From assembly GCF_036884655.1 (NCBI RefSeq), contig NC_088340.1:28181501-28245500 (forward strand): a DNA stretch of 64,000 nucleotides, written 5' to 3'. Shown here one piece after another: positions 34,234 through 47,130 of the stretch. Position 1 is the first letter of the stretch; each line of letters opens with the position of its first letter. Below the pieces are notes generated by a model. That model worked only from the letters and a program-made list of their open reading frames with translations. It searched no databases and was not told where the DNA came from. A program made the translations under genes and the position numbers. Origin of the DNA: Musa acuminata AAA Group. Its lineage: Eukaryota > Streptophyta > Magnoliopsida > Zingiberales > Musaceae.

Positions 34234-35177
34234 ATGGCTCTTCATGGCTTTCAAGAGGGCTTATCGGTTGTTTGTCCACTGTTGTTTAACAGATTGGACT
34301 ACACTTATTGGAAAACTCGAATGAGAGTTTTCTTGATTTCTATGAATTTGGATTTATAGAATATTGTTGAAAATGGTTTTCAACTTCCCTCTAAACTGAT
34401 GAACGAATAGTCGGATTTGGAGAAGAAGTATTTTTCATTAAACGCAAAGGCTATGAATGCCTTATTTTGTGCTTTGGACAAAAATAAGTTCAATCGGATT
34501 TCTACATACGAAACGGCTTTTGATATTTGCGAACACTTGAAATCACGCACGAGGGAACTAGTAGAGTCAAAGACTCGAAAGTTCACATTTTATTGCATGA
34601 TTTTGAGCTTTTTCGAATGCAACCGAGCAAGACTATAGGCGACATGTACACCTGTTTCACGGATGTTGTCAATAATCTAAGAGTTCTTGATAAATCTTTT
34701 TTGAATTTTGATCTCGTAAGCAAGATCTTAAGATCCTTTCCAAAAAGGTGGGATCCTAAAATAACCGCAATATAAGAGATAAAAAATTTAAATGATTTTC
34801 CATTAGAAGAATTAATCGGGTCATTAATGACCTATGAAATGACACTTTTGGAACATTTTGAACCCGATGAGCACTTGAACCACCTTCCAAAGAATAGGAA
34901 GGATTTAGAACTCCAAACAAATGAATACCACTTGAGCGATGACTCAAGTGATGAGGATAATGATGAAATTGAACTTCGAACACTAAATCTTAATAAGTTT
35001 ATTAAACAAAAATCTAAAATAAACAATGAACTTGAAAGGAGGAAGAAGCCAAAGAAGAGGAAGGCAACCAAGGATGAATCAAGAACTTCCAAAGGTGAAA
35101 TGGCGAATTGGGCTTTGACAGGCTTCGACTACAAGGTAAGTAACTCAACTCTCTTGAATTATTTTGAAATTACTTGA
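34234..35177 (+). pseudogene. gag: N6 gag pseudogene
   Basis: ATG at 34234 (MALHGFQEGL). Two Trp codons are now TAG (near 34357 and in the MNEW block near 34409), one G is lost near 34529 in FDIW (a frameshift that splits 34417-34638 from 34527-34775), and a TAA lies near 34774. The last open part, 34827-35177, has LEHFEPDEHLNHLPKNRKD, the acidic DDSSDEDND block, the Lys-rich stretch and ANWALTGFDYK, ending at AAG|GTAAGT (35135/35136). The tail is almost the same as in N4 and N11. Confidence 0.82.
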
Positions 35178-35263
35178 AGTTTTTCATTAGTGCTTAATTT
35201 AGATAGTAGGAAGAGGAAATAAAAAATTATTTTTCAAAAATTATATCATGTTTTTCTTTTTAG
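35136..35263 (+). other. Candidate intron after gag in N6
   Basis: GTAAGT at 35136 and TTTTTCTTTTTAG ending at 35263, 128 nt; same sites as in N4. Its use is untested. Confidence 0.42.
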
Positions 35264-38152
35264 CATCTTTGAAAAATTAAAAATTTGATCATGAAAAGTA
35301 TATTGCTAAGGTTTCATACATGTTATGTTTTGAAATGTTGAATGATGTATGCAGCATTAGGGATGATAATTATATGATATGTGATAATGCTTAGGATTAA
35401 TCCATGCATGTGTATCTTGATGATTTTATGTCATGCATGAGTATTTGAAGTAAATGTTAATTTGAAACTCTCATTTTATATTAACATATTTTTGGTCTAA
35501 TCGTTTTCATGACGAATTAAGATGACATTCTCATGACATATTAAGATGACATAGTGCATGCACATCTATGTATGAATTTCTTGATAGTCTTTTGTTGATA
35601 GATGTGATATCATGATGTGTTTGGTCTTGACGGTTTCATGTTGAAACTTATGTTTTGATTTAAAATGATGATACATATTTTCATAAAAGACTTGAATACC
35701 CTCACATGAAATCAATTGTATGAAATGGAAATGAATTTTCTATCCTATTGAGATTAATGAATTTATTTTACCAATCTTGTGAATCTCATGAAAATAAACA
35801 TGATGAATATTTTGAAAATAAATTAGTGTATAATGTATTTGGTCTTAATGATTTCTCTTGAACATACTTTTTGAAATCATACTTGATGATGAATATCAAG
35901 ATATTAAAAGGATGTTATCATGGAATCATGCTTGATGATTTGTTTTATGAAATTTACCTTTCCATCTTAAATGTTGACACTTGTTTTATTAAAGGTAAAG
36001 GCATGCTTATAAGAAGCAAATCACATGAATAGAAATTTATAAAAACGAAATGCGATCCTCTATCTTATCAACTTTTCAATAAATCTATGCTTGTCATGTA
36101 TGAATTTATTGAATGTGACTTTGAGGATGATTTCGGATTTCACAGATGCTTGATTCATACTTATGACATGAGACACATTTTAAATATGAATCATGTTCAA
36201 TGCTTCAATCATGTTATATCTCCCTTAATTCATTTTGTTCTCCTAGATTTATTTACCAAAGAGGAGAATCTTCCAAATGAATGAAATGATACAAATGAAT
36301 CACTTATCGATATATCTTTTTGAAATATCTTTTTAATGTGATGTTGATAATTTGAGATGCCTGTTGGAATTCATAACATGGGATAATTGAATCCTTGACT
36401 TACTATATGGCTTGAAAATAGATGTTTAAAATCTTGCTTGATGAGTTGTTTTATAAGATTTTTCCTTTATGTCATGAACCTTCATGCTTATCTTGATTTG
36501 GCATATAAAGACTAAGGCATGCTTAGATGAAAAAGAATCACTTAAAAAATATCGTTGCCATCTGATCGAGATTAATGATTTCATGATATTTTATGAATCT
36601 CGAAATTGATTTTGATGACTTGATTATGAGTTTCAAGTTAACGATTTGACTTGAATGAGTTTTATCTAAATCATAATCTTGATCTTGCAAAATTGGAATC
36701 ACAAATAATATCTTTTGGTATTCATGAATTGATACTCACAATATGAAAGTATTGGTATTCATGACTTAAATTTGATTGAAACATTGCATGCTTAAATTAA
36801 TTATTCTCCTATGTTTCAAAAATTCTTTAAATGCCTTATGTGATGATTGAAAATTAATTTGCTTTATGATGAATCACGAATCATGACTTGATCTATGATA
36901 TTGATATATTTTAATTATGATCCTTGGTTGTATAATTCTTTTGCTCTATTAAAAAGATTTGTCGAATGAATCATGTCCTTGAATTTTCTTCATATCATAA
37001 CATGATTTTGTAATATGGCTTGTATAATGATTAAATTTTTTAGTCATTGATTTCTTCCTTCTTTTCGATAATGATAAAGGGCGAGTTAGTTTACTAGCCT
37101 GCATATTTCAAAGGAAGGAAAATTTGCTAGCTCGATCATTTCATTGAAAGAACTTGCTATTATGAACACTACTAATGAATTGCAAATCTTGTAATATAAA
37201 GAGAAGCAAAGAATTGCTATCTCGAAAGAAGCAAAAAATGCAAAACTTAGAAAACTTGTAATATAATTGCTCTTGCCATGCTTTGTATCAAAAATAGGTT
37301 GATATCCGTAAAAGCATCGCATTAAATTTTTTAGTGTATCGTAATGTATTACATGTATCACAAATTGAAATTTTTAAGACTATTATCATATCATGTTTAA
37401 CAATTGATATCTTTCATGACATGATTTCTTTGCATTGTTGTCTTGTATATATCATGTGATGATTGAAATATTGATTGATGCAAGTTCATAGTTTATGTAA
37501 AAGTCTAAATCATTGGTTCCTCTCCTTCTTGTCGACAATGACATAGGGGGAGAAAGATTGCTAGCTTAAGGTAAATGCTGGCTAGCTTGTACTCTTCCCT
37601 TCTTTTTCACAAAAACAAAGGGGAGAAAGCTTTTGCTAGTTAGAACATGCAAAGAAAAGCAAAGTGCAATCTTGCACAAGAAGAAGTGTTGAATTGCCAT
37701 GATTGAACTTAAGATTCTTGCTATGCTTTTGTGCTTATATGTTGTGATGAAATCCTAGCTTGTATGTAGTAAAACTTGCATATCGTTAAAATTGCTAGCT
37801 TGTAGTCTAAAGAGAAGCAAACAGTTACAATCTCAAGAAAAGCAAACATGCTAAAACTTGCACATCTTTAATTGCTAGGTTGCATGATGATAAAATGTTT
37901 ATCATGCAATGATTTGAACTTTTTATCTCTAAACACATAAGCGTAGGAACTTCTCCTTTTTGTTGATGACAAAGGGGGAGAAGTATGATGACATGACATG
38001 TTATGCATAAGCTTATGATGACATATTGCTTGGATTCTTGAATCCAAGAGTTTATATCAATATGGCATATTGATAGGGGGAGTTTGTTTAAACTCTGGGA
38101 GTTAAGTTTAACTCCGTCATCAATTGGTTGTCATCATCAAAAAAGGAGAGAT
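35264..38152 (+). other. N6 internal non-coding spacer
   Basis: AT-rich, no pol. Purine tracts occur at about 37076, 37546, 37617 and 37972. GCTAGC words run between about 37090 and 37880. The stem-loop has arms ACTTCTCC 37949-37956 and GGAGAAGT 37977-37984. The polypurine tract AAAAAAGGAGAGAT lies before 38153. A 65-codon open frame at 36087-36284 matches the N4 frame at 13160; no domain recognised. Confidence 0.7.
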
Positions 38153-39973
38153 TGTTGAATCTTGTATTTTGATGATGAAACTAATTGATAATTATGTTTA
38201 TGATTTAATCTGCGTTTTGAGTGATGTAGGATGCTTTGATCAAGATGAGACGATTAAAGCAGGAAAATCATCTTGTGCCGGAGTAACATGTCAGAAGATT
38301 GGACGTCGGGCCGGTGGATCGGTCGATGTATCGACAAAAGGCTTCGGGCCGTGGACTCGGGTATCGGGCTAAAAAAGAGTGGGTATTGTGCCAAGGATAT
38401 CGGAGTTGCGGAGTCAACTGGCTGATTGGGCAATAGGCCGCAAGAGAGGATGATACGCCGAAGAATCGAACGAAGCGTCGAGGGACCAATGACATGCCGG
38501 ACAACTTGGTTAATTGCTTAGGATTAATTGTCTCGATCGAAGTTTTGTTTTACATGTGCAGGATTAACTACGATGGAAGTAAGACATGCAGCAGGAGTTA
38601 CATGGGAGTCAAGACTATGATCACGTTGGGAGTTCCAGAGTTCGACGGAAGTCCGGACGGTCGTTGGAGGTTCTACGAGAACAAATCTGAGAAGTCCAAG
38701 AGCTTGCCAAAGAAGCTCATCGGAACTCGCCAAGTGGATCGTCACAAGTCCAGGAGTTTGCCAGAAGTCCGCTGGAGCATCGCCGAAGGTTCGTCGGATG
38801 TTCGTCGGAAGCTCACCGGAAGAAGCGATTAATGCACCGGAGCAAGTTGCAGTAAATGTCTTAAGAAATATCATAGTTAGCATATAGATTAAGTTAGGAA
38901 TGGGAGTGATCCCATTAACTTAATCTAGGGGCAATTGGGCCCTTGATAGGCCCAAATTAGGCCGATTGGATCAACCCATTCGGACCTGGATTCTTGCCAA
39001 GCGGTGGCATCACCAGGGTCGGCGGCAACACCGCCCAGGAGATGGTCTCCCAGGAAAGCTGGGCAGTGCAACCGCCCAGGTCAGGCGGTGGCACCGACTA
39101 GGCTCACTCTTCGAACAAGACTGGGCGGTGCAATTGCCCTAGTCAAGCGGTGGCACCGCTTGGGCTCAATCTCCGAGCGAGACTGGGCGGTGCAATTGCC
39201 CCAGTCAAGCGGTGGCACCGCTTGGGCTCAGTCTCCGAGTGAGACTGGGCGGTGCAACCGCCATAGTTAGGTGGTGGCACCGCTAGAGTCGGTCTCTAAG
39301 CTTTCACAGGTGGTTGTACCACCCCAGTCAGGAGGTAGTACCGCCAGGACCCCGGAAATCCGGGAGGTGACATTTTTGAGCTCTAAATTCAAACCAGTTT
39401 GGGGCCTATATATACCCCACCCTTTCCTGTGTGAAAGGGCAACCAAAAGGCACTGAAAATCCAATCTTACTCTATGATTTTTAGAGCTCAAAAGTGTTAT
39501 AAAGGCTAGAAGTTCTCCCTCTTTTCTTCCAAGTTTTGATTTTTTAAGAGAGGAGAGAAATTTCTATAAGGGTTGTCTCCTAAGCCCGTCAAAAGGAGTG
39601 AAACTGTAAAAGGGTGATTGGCTTTCGCCCATTGAAGGAAGGCCTCCAATGGATGCCGGTGATCCCATCGGAGGAGGAAGCTGAAAGTGGATGTAGGTCA
39701 CGTTTGACCGAACCACTCTAAAATCTGGTTTGCATTTCTTTCTTACTATTTATCTTAACTGCAAACTGCCTCCATATGTGCTTTACTTCCTCATTACTTT
39801 TGCTGCACTCCTTTACAAACTCGCTTTCAAGTTAAGTTTCCGAAAATGGTTTTACGTCGGAAATGATTTTATCATACGAATGCAATTTTAATCGTCGAAG
39901 GTTTTCCACTGCACTAATTCACCCCCCCCCCCGCCCCCCCCCCCCCCCTTCCTTAGTGCTCTTGATCCTAACA
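38153..39973 (+). repeat. N6 3' LTR
   Basis: An 1,821-bp LTR. Hairpin array at about 39000-39350, TATATATA at 39407-39414 and a C-run broken by a G (39923-39949). It ends ATCCTAACA. Confidence 0.87.
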
Positions 39974-39978
39974 TGAAT

Positions 39979-41233
39979 TAGTGCAGTGGTAAAAACATTG
40001 ATTTCAGAGTATATTCATTCATTGAAAACTAATCGGAAAGATGTTACCTTAAAAGTGTATGGAAGCATACTAAAAGTAAAATAGTTTGTAGTAAAGGTAA
40101 ATTGCATAAAAGAAATGCAAACTAGATTTTTATAGTGGTTCGATCATCGTGACCTACATCCACTCCCGATTCCTCTTCCGTTAAATCCATTGGTATCCAC
40201 TAACGATTTTTTTTCAATCAACGAAGATCAACTACCCTTTTACACTCTTTTTCCTTTTGATAGGCTCAAGAGAGAACCTTTACAACCTCTCTTTCTTAGA
40301 CCTCACTTCTCCCTTTAGAAGAACTTTTAAATACTAAGAAAAAGAGACTCTAAATCCTAAGAGATTTTCCAATTTTTTTCTCAAATATTCTTTCCCCCAT
40401 TCTACTTAAATTCTTGCTTCACTAAGTAGAAAAGAGTGAGGTATTTATAAGCCCCAAATGGTTTCAAATTTAGAGCCCAAAATTCAAATCCCCCGAGATT
40501 TTGAGGTACGGGCGGTACCACCGCTTGCAGCTTGACACTGGGCGGTACCACCGTCTAGTCTGGCAGTACCACTACCTGACACACTGTCACTGGGTGGTAC
40601 CACCACCCAGTCTAGCGATACCATCTCTTGATAGCCTCAAAGACCGAGTTTTTTGAGTTTTCCAACTCATAGGCGGTTCTACCGCCTGTTCTGGCAGTGC
40701 CACCACCTGACCTAACTTTTGGGTCACTAAATGGGCCTCCCAATGAGCCCAAATCAGTTCCAATTAAGGCCTAATTAACCCCTAATTAAGTTAATATTAT
40801 TACACTAAAAGCTAACTCAATTAGCCCCCTAAACTACTTTGATCTTAGACAAATGATTACAAAGCATGAATCCTTTGTCTAGCTTGTCATTGGTTTATCT
40901 GGCACTTGTCCAATCCTTCGGTGCATCATCCTCTCTTTGGCGTATTGCCCAATTGGTATGTTGACTCCCACAACTTTCGATCTCCTTGGCACAATGTCCG
41001 ATCCTTTAGCTCGATGCCCGAATTCATGGCACGAAGCCTTTTGCCGACACATCAACCAATCCTTCGGCTCGACGTCCAATCTTCTGACATGTTCACTCTA
41101 GCCCAATGTCTGATTCCTCTTGCTTTAATCAATTTGCCTCTTCTTGATCGAAGCTAGTCCTGCATTACACAAAACATAGATTAGATCACAAACACTATCA
41201 ATTGGTTTTATCATCAAAATCCAAGATTCAATA
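39979..41233 (-). repeat. N1 5' LTR, remainder
   Basis: Resumes after the TGAAT target copy. TATA complement at 40442-40449, hairpin units at about 40508-40710, ends GATTCAATA. The last bases differ from the family by C to T (TATTGAAT instead of TGTTGAAT in sense). Confidence 0.85.
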
Positions 41234-41687
41234 AACTCCTCTCAAACTCTAAGTGTTAGAGAAGCTTTAGAGAGGAGGTTGTGGGGTTGTAAAGGTTTTC
41301 TCCTGAACCTGTCAAAAGGAGAAGTGAGTTGTAAGGGTAGTTGATCTTTGCCCATTGAAGGACGATCGTTAATGGATGCCGGTGGCCTCGATGGAAGAGG
41401 AATCGATGGAGTGAATGTAGGTCACGACGACCGAACCACTATAAAACTCAGTTTGCATTTTCATTCTTGTAGTTTATCTTTACTGCAAACTACCTTACAT
41501 CCTTATTGCTTTCACTATGCTCCCATACTCTTTCAAGTTAATATCTTTACGAAACTGTTTTCATCGAAATCAGTTTTTATTGTACGAAGATTTTTCGAAC
41601 TAGTGATTTTATCCGTCGCACTAATTCACCCGCCCCCCCCCCCCCCCCCCCCCCCCCCCCTCTTAGTGCTGGCTCTTGATCCTAACA
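41234..41687 (+). repeat. N8: 3' part of a family LTR, truncated by N1
   Basis: Matches the promoter-distal 450 bp of the family LTR and ends ATCCTAACA after a C-run of more than 25 (41632-41660). No PBS follows; the next base is Copia integrase DNA. It is therefore a solo or 3' LTR whose beginning lies beyond N1, left of the window. Confidence 0.8.
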
Positions 41688-43345
41688 CCATAATTCATAG
41701 GGAGTTTTAGATTGTAATGGTCTTATGAGAACCATGTTCATGACATAGCATGCTATGTTAATGGCTTCGGTCCAAAAATATTTGGGTAGGCTATGTTCAT
41801 TAAATATGGTTCTTGCCATATCTTATAAACTCATATTTTTTTCTCTCAGCAACTCCATTTTATTATAGATTTATTGGAGTAGAGAAATTATGGTCATACC
41901 TATTTAAATCATAAAAATCTTGAAAATCATTGTTTTTAAATTCACCACCATGATCACTACAAATAAAAGAAATCATAAAACTCTTTTTATTTTGAACTTG
42001 TTTGTAAAACTTTAAAAAATATTTAAAATAATTACTTTTATATGCCAAGAAATATATCTAAGTATATCTACTATATTAATCAATAATTATAAAAGAATAT
42101 TTACTACCTCCTACACTTGTGATAACAATTGGTTCAAATAAATTCATATGAATTAATTGTAATGGTCTAGAGGTACTAACTTGATTTTTAAGTTTAAAGC
42201 TACTCTTTATTTGCTTACCTAGTTAGCATGCATCACAAACTTTATCTTTGATAAATTTAATTCTATGTATACCTCTTACAAGTTCTTTAGTTGTAACTTG
42301 TGAAATCAGTTTTATACTTGCATGACCTAATCTCATATGCCAAAGTCATACATCATTGTTTAAAACCAAAAAAATAATTTTCATCACAAAAATCATTAAG
42401 ATCAATAGTATACACATTATTACTCTTTAAGGCAATCATAGATTTATTTTTATATGGTATTTCTATAATGCAAGCATTAGATTCAAATTTAATATTATAT
42501 CCTTTATCACACAATTGATTAATGCTTAGTAAATTATGTTTTAAACCATCTATTGAAAAAATATCTTCGATCAAGAGGTTTAATTTGTTACTTATATTTC
42601 CTTTATCAATAATTTTTCATGTGTTATTGTCTTTGAAGGTGACATATCCCTCGTCTTGGCTAGTAAGCTTAGAGAAATATGTTAGATCTTTGGTCATGTG
42701 CTTTGAGCATCCACTATCAAGATACCATCTCTTGTTCCTAGCTTTTGATTATAGATATATCTATAAGAAATGAGAGTTTTCTTTAGGTACCCATTTAACT
42801 TTGGGCTCCTCATGATTCGATCTATCTATCTTGACTATTGCCATTAAGTCATTTATGGTTCCTTTAGGAACCCAAACTAATTTATGCAAGCAATATTTTT
42901 TAAATAAATATTTATAAGCATAATGACCACATCTATCATAAAAATTATATTTAACTTTAGGGGAAATATGTAATATAGCCTTTTAACAAATATAGTTGGC
43001 TTTTGTTTAGTGTTACTACTCACAAAGCCGATTCCTTCCTTTCTATTTGCATGACCTTTGTTAGCAAAAATCATGTTTAATAATTTATTTTTAATTTTAA
43101 AATTTTTTAATATTTATTATAATAACATAGTTTCCTTTCTGACTAGGTCTAACTCTTCACATTTAGTGCAAGAAGTTAATATGCAATTGTCAAACTCTTT
43201 TTTTAATTTATCAAATTTATTAGAGAGAAAAACATAATCCTTTTTTAGCAATTTATATTTCTTACCAACTAATTTAAATTCTAATATAAATTATGAAATG
43301 CAATAAGTAATTCATCATAAGATAAAAGAGGTTACTAGTCAAAAG
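41688..43345 (-). pseudogene. gag-pol: N9: degraded Copia gag-pol remnant
   Basis: Minus-strand coding remnant with many stops and shifts. From right to left: a gag C-terminal Lys/Leu-rich coiled-coil region with CTKCEELDL (about 43130-43345); a CCHC knuckle that keeps RCGHYAYK but has lost its first Cys (about 42900-42960); the protease motif LDSGCSKHMT (about 42693-42740); the pre-integrase block GLKHNLLSINQLCDKGYN (42353-42574); the integrase region with SDHGGEF and YDHNFSTP (41863-42048). N8 cuts it in integrase. RNase H and RT are not in the window. It resembles N13 pol at the family level (SIRE/Maximus-like Copia, by motif memory). Confidence 0.8.
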
Positions 43346-43379
43346 TGCCCTACAAGCCAATTATATGAGTGATGGCACG
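43346..43379. other. Short unassigned flank before N10
   Basis: Contains TACAAGCCAATTATATGAGT and ends GCACG. GCACG (43375-43379) could be the target copy of N10; the other copy is outside the window. Confidence 0.35.
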
Positions 43380-43381
43380 TG

Positions 43382-43501
<120 letters not shown>

Positions 43502-44592
43502 GATATCCATGGATCTGTGCAATGAGAATCGGATCGTGATGAGATCGATTCACCTTTAAAAATAGACCCTAAATAATCTTGGTCATAGGTTACTCGAGAG
43601 GGACATTAAGATAACCGAACAGACTAGTGTATTATATACCTGTCCATATGATGGAGGTAATTGGTCTCATAGCTGCTCATGTGGAGACACTAAGAATATA
43701 ATGCAGGTGCTCATTGAAGAATGAGTTCACTGATTGATCCACTTACGAAATGTTGGATGGTTGATGATATCTTATTATCAGATAGCAATTTTGTCATCTC
43801 AATAGGTTACCTGGTCCTTAGACTTGAGACACTAAGGATGTCCTGTAAGAGTACTTCACTCTTTAATGCCGGACTTATAAGTTGGAAGTTCCAGATCTAG
43901 TACAACCGGTCATTGGGAGTGGCAACTAACCTTACGAGAGCTATTGATTATTGATAGAGGATCATCTGCTCTTGGTATCATGAGAGAAATATCTTGTGTG
44001 TACTTGCTGAAACAAATCCTTGGCTAAGGTCATTCGGATTGAGAGAGAAAGAGCTCTCTGGGAGAATTCGATTAAAGCGAGACTCGAGGAGAAACCATAT
44101 AGGCTAGCACCATGCCTGGTATATGGTCTTTAGGATATTAGATGGTTGAGAGACTATAGGTACACGGTAACTAAGGATAAATAGGTCCAAAAGATTGGAT
44201 TCCCCTGTATCATCTAGGGATTACAACGTAGTGGCCTAGTACGTCCATAGTTAATGAGTCAAGTGAATTATTATGAAAATAATAATTCACTAAGCTAGAA
44301 GGAGTTCTAAAAGGTATGACACATGACCAACTCGATAGTGGGCCTAGAGGGTCACACACATATAGTAGGTGTTGCGAAAGTAGAGGCTCAGATATGAGAT
44401 ATATACCGGAGCTCATATCTTATTGGATATCTAATAAGCCCCTGAATTATTGGATCACATAGATAAGATCCAATAAGAGCTAATAAGAGATTATTGGGTA
44501 GAGACCCACTAATCAAGAGGCTTGGGTAATTGGATAGAGATCCAATACCCAATAGGGTAGGATCAATTAGGGCTAAGTTAATTGAGAGCCTC

Positions 44593-44600
44593 TATAAATA
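44593..44600 (+). promoter_or_regulatory. TATA box of N10 LTR copy 1
   Basis: TATAAATA in CCTCTATAAATAGGAGG; the equivalent in copy 2 is 58088-58095. Confidence 0.65.
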
Positions 44601-44881
44601 GGAGGAAACCAAAGGCCCATAGGTTGGGGCTTCCTGGTTGCCACCTCCTATTCTCCTCTCCTCTTCTCCTCTTTAGATAGAAGACATGGAGATTTGGGTA
44701 ATGATTGGAGGAGCGTCACTACAGCTCTACTATGTAGATTATAGTTAGAGAGGAGGGCACTTGAACTCCTTCATCCAATCCCGTATATCTATAGGAATTC
44801 AGGAATATACGATCTCCCTAGATAAAAATACTCTCACACATGGATTTAAGTTTTATGGATATTTGCACACCAACCTTCGCA

Positions 44882-45521
44882 TGATAATATATATAATATG
44901 ATGTCCATGGATCTGTGCAATGAAAATCAAATCATGATGAGATCGATTCACCTTTAAATATAGACCCTAAATAATCTTGGTCATAGGTTACTCGAGAGGG
45001 ACATTAAGATAACCGGACAGACTGGTGTATTATATACCTATCCATATGATGGAGGTGGCTGGTCTCATAAATGCTCAAGTGGGGACACTAGGGATACAGT
45101 GCAGGTGCTCATTGGAGAATGAGTTCATAGATTGATCCACTTACGAAATGTTGGATGGTTGATGATATCTTATTATCAGATAGCAATTCCGTCATCTCAG
45201 TAGGTTACCTGGTCCTTAGACTTTAGACACTAAGGATGTCCTTTAAGAGTACTCCACTCTTTGATGCTGGACTTATAGGTTGGAAGTTCTAGATCTAGTA
45301 CAACCGGTCATTGGGAGTGGCAACCAACCTTACGAGAGCTATTGATTATTGATAGAGGATCATCGGCTCTTGGTATCATGAGAGAAATATATTGTGTATT
45401 CTTGTTAAAACAAATCCTTGGCCAAGGTCATTCGGATTGAGAGAGAAAGAGCTCTTCAGGAGAATCCGATTAAAGCGAGACTCGAGGAGAAACCGTATAT
45501 GCCTGATAGCACCATGCCCGG
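44882..45521 (+). repeat. N10 LTR, second copy, first part
   Basis: Repeats the first copy from TGATGTCCATGGATCTGTGC onward with scattered base changes, and is cut at ATGCCCGG by N11 (CCCGG 45517-45521 duplicated). Confidence 0.75.
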
Positions 45522-47130
45522 TGTTAGGACCGGAGTGGCACTAAGAGGGGGGGGTGAATTAGTGCAACGGTAAAGTATGATAAACTTTCAACGATTTAAA
45601 CACTTTCAGAAACTTCGTACGATAAAAGCAACGTTTCGTTTGAAACCGTTTCGATTGTGTTTTAACTTGAAGGCAGTAAGCTATTGAAGGGGTTTGCAGT
45701 AAGGTAATGGCAGGAAGTAAATGCAAACCAGAGAAGATGGTAGTTTATAGTGGTTCGGTCAATCGTGACCTACATCCACTCCTCCGATTCCTCTTTCATC
45801 GAGGCCACCGGCATCCATTAATGATCTTCCTTTACTAGGCGAAGATCAACCTCCTTCATACACACCTCTTACAACCTCTTACAAGTGGTTCACCCTTTTA
45901 CAAAGATTTCAATGAAAAGAAAGGAGGTGAACACTCAAGCTATTGAAAACAAGACTTTTCCTAAAGCTTTTCTCAACTTCTAGCTTCTCAAAAGGTTGTA
46001 ATCTCAGCTGAAATTTGAGGGGTATTTATAGGCCTCAAGAGGATTCAAATTTGGGCTCCAAAATTTGAATTCTCTTTGGTTTCCGAGGCTAGCGGTGCCA
46101 CCGCCTGTCAGTGTCTGACACTAACAGTGGACTGGCGGTGCCACCGCCTAGTCAAGTGGTGCCACCGCCCAGGTCTCGGGTGCTGGGCAGTGCCACCACC
46201 CAGTCTAGGCGGTGCCACTGCCTGGGCCAATTCAGCTCACTAGTTGGGCTCCAAACTTGGCCCAAACCAGTCCGAACTCGGGCCCAATTGGCCCCTACTT
46301 GGGTTATAGGATTAACACCTAATCCTAACCCTAATTAACGTGCTAACTATGAATTTAAAGACATTTTCTAAGCTATTACAAAGTCCATAAGTCAAGACTT
46401 CTTCCAGCGAGCTTCCGGCGAACTTCCAACGATCTTCCGATAAACTCTCGAAAACCATTCTGCAGACTCCCGGCAAGCTCCTAGACTTCCCGATTTTATC
46501 TTGACGAGTTCCAACGAGTTTCTTTGGCAAGCTTCGATCTTTCTCGGTGAGCTCCGTGAACTTCCAACGAACCTTCCGGCGAGCTTTCGAAAAACCCTTC
46601 GACAAGCTCCCTACTTATTCTTGGCTAGTTCCGGCAGCATTCTCGACGAACCTTCGGACTTCCGTCGAACTCTCGAACTCACAACGAATCCTTCGTGCTT
46701 GACTCCGACATTTTGTTTTGCTTTATGTCTTCGTCGTTATCGTAGTTAATCCTGCACACACAAGCAAAAACTTTACTCCGATCTAGACAATTATTACAAC
46801 GTAAATTGACATTCTGTTGCCCGGCACGTCATTGGTTGGCGCTTCCTCTGATTCTTTAGTGCATTGTCCTCTCTTGCGGCTTGTTGCCCAATCGACGGTT
46901 GACCTCCGTAACCCCGATATCCTTGTCGCAATTCCGCTCTCTTTGGCCCGATGCCCGACGTCTGAAGCCTTCTGTCGTCCAATACCCTGACGTGATCTCC
47001 TCCAGCGCAACGTCAATTCCTCCTGTGTCAACTGTCTAATCCTGATCGAGTAGACCTACATCACTCAAAATGCAGTTTAAATTATAAACACATATCAAGT
47101 GGTTTCATCATCAAAATATGAGATTCAATA
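45522..47130 (-). repeat. N11 3' LTR
   Basis: A 1,609-bp LTR, TGTTAGGACCGGAGTGGCAC to GATTCAATA. TATA complement at 46023-46030. It has only about two to three hairpin units (46085-46240) against seven in N4. Confidence 0.87.

Larger units (their letters stand above)
28633..39973 (+). mobile_element. N6: gag-only LTR retrotransposon in the N1 5' LTR
   Basis: Flanked by TGAAT at 28628-28632 and 39974-39978. The 5' LTR is 28633-29683 continuing at 33475-34183 (split by N7), the PBS is 34186-34198, gag is 34234-35177, the spacer runs to 38152 and the 3' LTR is 38153-39973. It is closest to N3 in LTR promoter type (TATATATA) but to N4 in gag tail and spacer, a mosaic. Confidence 0.88.
1..41233 (-). 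mobile_element. N1: gag-only Copia-type LTR retrotransposon, split by nested insertions
   Basis: Element read on the minus strand. Its pieces are the 3' LTR 1-234 (the rest lies left of the window), internal DNA 235-1973 continuing at 27388-28595, and the 5' LTR 28596-28632 continuing at 39979-41233. The joins are supported by TSDs of the inserted elements: CTTAC at 1969-1973 and 27383-27387 for N2, and TGAAT at 28628-28632 and 39974-39978 for N6. The 3' LTR at 1-234 and the end of the 5' LTR at about 41000-41233 are closely similar. It contains a broken gag and no pol. A possible own target copy, AACTC, follows at 41234-41238, but its partner is outside the window. Confidence 0.85.
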
